A stretch of DNA of 14,094 nt from Deltaproteobacteria bacterium (lineage in GTDB: Bacteria; Desulfobacterota; Desulfobulbia; Desulfobulbales; Desulfobulbaceae). Position 1 is the stretch's first letter; every line of letters begins with the position of its first letter. Positions 11,908 to 14,094 of the stretch are shown piece after piece. Under the pieces are notes generated by a model, which worked only from the letters and a program-made list of their open reading frames with translations, made no database searches and was not told the DNA's origin. Made by a program: the position numbers and the translations under genes. The stretch spans positions 1 to 14,094 of the forward strand of contig JAADIK010000072.1 in assembly GCA_013151365.1 (NCBI GenBank), written 5' to 3'.

Positions 11908-13839
11908 ATGAAACATACGGTCCGGTTTCAGCCGGATAATATAACCGTTACCGTAGACAAGGGCGAGAATTTACTGAGCGTTGCCGCCGGGGCCGGTGTT
12001 TATATTCATGCCTTTTGCGGTGGTGACGGCGTTTGCGGCAAATGCAAGGTCCGCATTGACAAGGGCGAGGTCAGCTCGGGCAAGGCCAACCTGCGGCAGG
12101 AAGACTGGGATCAGGGCCTGAGGCTGGCTTGCCAGACCACGGTGGTCTCCGACCTGGTGGTGACCGTGCCGGAAAAAATCACGGCAGGCGGCAAGGCGCT
12201 GAAGCGCAAACCCAAGACCACCCGCACCATTTCCGCCCGTTCCCTGGAGACGTTGACCGGCCGCTGGAACGTGGACCCGCCGGTGACCAAGCTCTACCTG
12301 GAACTCGATCCCCCGACGCTGGAGGATAATATTTCCGACATGCAGCGGGTTATGCGCGGCCTGAAGGCGGCCATGCCGGACAGCCTGGAACCCTCTTACG
12401 ATCACCCGGAACTGATCAAGGTTCTGCCCGCGGTCCTGCGCGAATCGGATTGGAAAATCACCTTGCTTCTCCTGCACGGACGGCGGCAGGATGAGCCGGA
12501 CCGGATCATCGACGTGGAGGCCGGGGACACCACGGCCCGTCTTTACGGGCTGGCCGTGGATATCGGCACCACCACCTGCAGCGGCGTGCTCATTGACTTG
12601 AACAGCGGCAAGGTTATCGCCGAAGCCTCGGCCTATAACGCCCAGATCAGGTATGGCGAGGACGTTATTTCCCGGATCATTTATGCCGGCAGGCCCGGCG
12701 GCCTCAGAACGCTGCAGAACAAGGTGGTTGCCACAATCAACGCCATTATAGAGGACATCTGCCGAACCATGATTATCAGCCCGGCCGATATCAGCTACAT
12801 CATGGCCTCCGGCAACACGGTCATGTCACACCTGCTGCTCGGCCTGGATCCGAAGTATATCCGCGAATCACCTTACGTGCCAAGTGTCAGCCAGTTCCCG
12901 CTGACCAAGGCGGCCGGACTCGGCATCCAGGCCCACCCCAGCGTCCGTCTCTTCCTCTATCCCTGTATTTCCTCCTATGTGGGCGGCGATATTGTTGCCG
13001 GTGTTCACGCCGCTCAGATAGCCAAATCCGAGCTGGTGACCCTGTTTATCGACATCGGTACCAACGGCGAGATTGTCGTGGGCAACAAGGACTGGATGGT
13101 GTCCGCGGCCTGTTCCGCCGGGCCGGCCTTTGAGGGGGGCGGCATCAAGTACGGCATGCGGGCCGCCAACGGCGCGATCGAGAACTTTTACATTCACCCG
13201 GAAACCTACGACCCCATGCTGATCACCATCGGCCGGATCAAGCCCAGCGGCATCTGCGGGTCGGGCCTGATCTCGGTTGTCGCCGAACTGCTGGACTCCG
13301 GAGTCATCGATCAGCAGGGCAAGTTCAATCGCAACCTTGATCAGCCCCGGATCCGCAATGGCCGCGACGGCTGGGAGTATGTCCTGGCCTGGAGCCAGGA
13401 CTCCCTGATCGGCGAGGACATCGTGATCACCGAGGTGGACATCGACAACATGATGCGGGCCAAGGGGGCGATGTATGCCGGCTATCAGACCCTGCTGGAA
13501 TCGGTCGGCCTCACCTTCGCCGACCTGGAGCGGGTGATCCTGGCCGGAAATTTCGGCGCTTTCATCGACCTGGAACAGGCCATTCGCATCGGCCTGCTCC
13601 CCGATATGGACCGGGAGCAGTTTTATTACCTCGGCAACGGCTCTTTGCTCGGCTGCCAGATCAGTCTCTCCGATGTCAGGCGCTTTCGTGAACGGGTTCA
13701 AGTACGGCAGCTCATTACCAACATGGAGCTTTCCGAAAATCCCGAGTTCATGAGCCACTACATGGCCGCCCTTTTTCTGCCGCACACCGATATGAGCCTG
13801 TTCCCCAGCGTCCGGGACCGGTTGTCGGAAAGGAGTTGA
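11908..13839 (+). CDS. RACo/AcsV-type reductive activator of corrinoid proteins (2Fe-2S plus ASKHA domain)
   Basis: A 643-residue cytoplasmic protein that uses ATP hydrolysis to drive reduction of inactive Co(II) corrinoid proteins back to Co(I), as shown for RACo of the Wood-Ljungdahl pathway and related methyltransferase systems. Residues 1-90 are a plant-type 2Fe-2S ferredoxin with ligands C37, C43, C46 and C75 (FCGGDGVCGKC, LACQT). A linker and a middle domain follow. The large C-terminal DUF4445 region has the ASKHA phosphate motifs LAVDIGTTT (near 214-222) and LFIDIGTNGEIVVG (near 379-392), the adenosine motif ICGSGLISVV (near 449) and VILAGNFGAFIDLEQAIRIGLLP (near 543-565). The ATG at 11908 puts the ferredoxin at the N-terminus; a longer upstream frame adds 41 residues without similarity. 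No corrinoid protein or methyltransferase gene is adjacent, so its partner is unknown. It is divergent from prmA. Confidence 0.9.
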   Translation: MKHTVRFQPDNITVTVDKGENLLSVAAGAGVYIHAFCGGDGVCGKCKVRIDKGEVSSGKANLRQEDWDQGLRLACQTTVVSDLVVTVPEKITAGGKALKRKPKTTRTISARSLETLTGRWNVDPPVTKLYLELDPPTLEDNISDMQRVMRGLKAAMPDSLEPSYDHPELIKVLPAVLRESDWKITLLLLHGRRQDEPDRIIDVEAGDTTARLYGLAVDIGTTTCSGVLIDLNSGKVIAEASAYNAQIRYGEDVISRIIYAGRPGGLRTLQNKVVATINAIIEDICRTMIISPADISYIMASGNTVMSHLLLGLDPKYIRESPYVPSVSQFPLTKAAGLGIQAHPSVRLFLYPCISSYVGGDIVAGVHAAQIAKSELVTLFIDIGTNGEIVVGNKDWMVSAACSAGPAFEGGGIKYGMRAANGAIENFYIHPETYDPMLITIGRIKPSGICGSGLISVVAELLDSGVIDQQGKFNRNLDQPRIRNGRDGWEYVLAWSQDSLIGEDIVITEVDIDNMMRAKGAMYAGYQTLLESVGLTFADLERVILAGNFGAFIDLEQAIRIGLLPDMDREQFYYLGNGSLLGCQISLSDVRRFRERVQVRQLITNMELSENPEFMSHYMAALFLPHTDMSLFPSVRDRLSERS

Positions 13840-13910
13840 ATCCTCCACTATCTGATGGATGACAGGAAAACCTGTTAAAATCTATGTGGAATTCCCGGAC
13901 GGCCCCGGGG

Positions 13911-13926
13911 ACGTTCGGCCGAACGT
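13911..13926. promoter_or_regulatory. 16-bp perfect palindrome, candidate operator
   Basis: ACGTTCGGCCGAACGT is its own reverse complement and lies 19 bases before the next start codon. Upstream are TAAAAT (13876-13881), a possible -10 without a good -35, and a stem-loop ACAGG-AAAA-CCTGT (13862-13875) that could end the preceding gene's RNA. The position fits autoregulation of a toxin-antitoxin operon. Confidence 0.45.
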
Positions 13927-13945
13927 TGCGAATGGAGGAGAATGC

Positions 13946-14094
13946 ATGACCGGAGCAACCGATATAAAAAACTACGATATCCAGCTGCTGGCCGCCCTGG
14001 CCCGCAAGTACATCTGGTGGAAGACGCCGCAGGAGGCAACACGGCAGCCCGAACGTATTATCGCCCAGGTCATGGATATCGGCGACTACGATGA
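13946..14094 (+). CDS. N-terminal part of a small protein resembling antitoxins paired with AbiEii-type nucleotidyltransferases (3' end outside window)
   Basis: Forty-nine codons are visible and the frame runs off the window. GGAGGAG lies just before the ATG. The sequence IQLLAALARKYIWWKTPQEA, then QPERIIAQVMDIGDYD, matches the general pattern of short proteins (about 80-110 residues) that carry an aromatic-rich WWKTP-type segment followed by a RVIAQVMNIG helix. As I recall, these sit directly upstream of nucleotidyltransferase toxin genes of the AbiEii/AbiGii type. That partner, if present, would start within a few hundred bases beyond the window. The 16-bp palindrome upstream fits such an operon. 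The family resemblance is recalled from pattern, not computed. Confidence 0.6.
   Translation, partial: MTGATDIKNYDIQLLAALARKYIWWKTPQEATRQPERIIAQVMDIGDYD

Overview
The window looks like chromosomal DNA of a strictly anaerobic Desulfobacterota-type bacterium (sulfate-reducer-like). Most of it is GC-rich. The gene set supports this placement: a RACo-type corrinoid-protein activator, a cobyrinate a,c-diamide synthase/DsrN-like amidotransferase, NifX/MTH1175-type metal-cofactor proteins and a DUF134 regulator. The placement is inferred from gene content, not from a phylogenetic marker.

Layout, left to right. (1) 1-636: the 3' end of folC, overlapped by a small HNH nuclease gene. (2) 769-845: tRNA-Arg(CCG) with an encoded CCA. 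(3) 952-3511: a plus-strand metal block. It holds a cation diffusion facilitator carrying a C-terminal NifX-like domain, a DUF134 HTH protein, a stand-alone NifX/MTH1175-like protein, and a TrmO/TsaA-type tRNA methyltransferase of clearly lower GC. Two promoter-like sequences in this block each overlap an inverted repeat. (4) 3650-7322: a minus-strand run of AI-2E-family permease, cupin, DUF374-type acyltransferase and, after a 171-bp structured gap, cbiA/dsrN-like. (5) 7323-8310: a long divergent intergenic region with two near-identical 14-bp palindromes, then a small lipoprotein gene. (6) 8413-8523: a long imperfect inverted repeat ending next to the stop codon of the following gene. (7) 8524-11761, minus strand: prmA, split by a 7-bp tandem near-duplication, followed by a 748-residue protein with an uncharacterised N-terminal region (possibly ribokinase-like) and a clear AAA+ module. 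(8) 11908-13839: the RACo-type activator, divergent from prmA with overlapping promoter candidates. (9) 13946-end: the start of a small gene resembling the antitoxin partner of AbiEii-type nucleotidyltransferases, with a 16-bp perfect palindrome upstream.

How the genes fit together: 952-2993 reads as one metal-handling unit, with export, a putative sensor/regulator and a carrier, in which the same NifX-like fold appears both fused to the exporter and alone. The corrinoid activator and the CbiA-like enzyme are both tied to tetrapyrrole or corrinoid biochemistry but are not in one operon. The most unusual protein is the 748-residue AAA+ fusion. The clearest sequence lesion is the prmA frameshift, where removing one 7-bp unit restores the canonical reading frame exactly.
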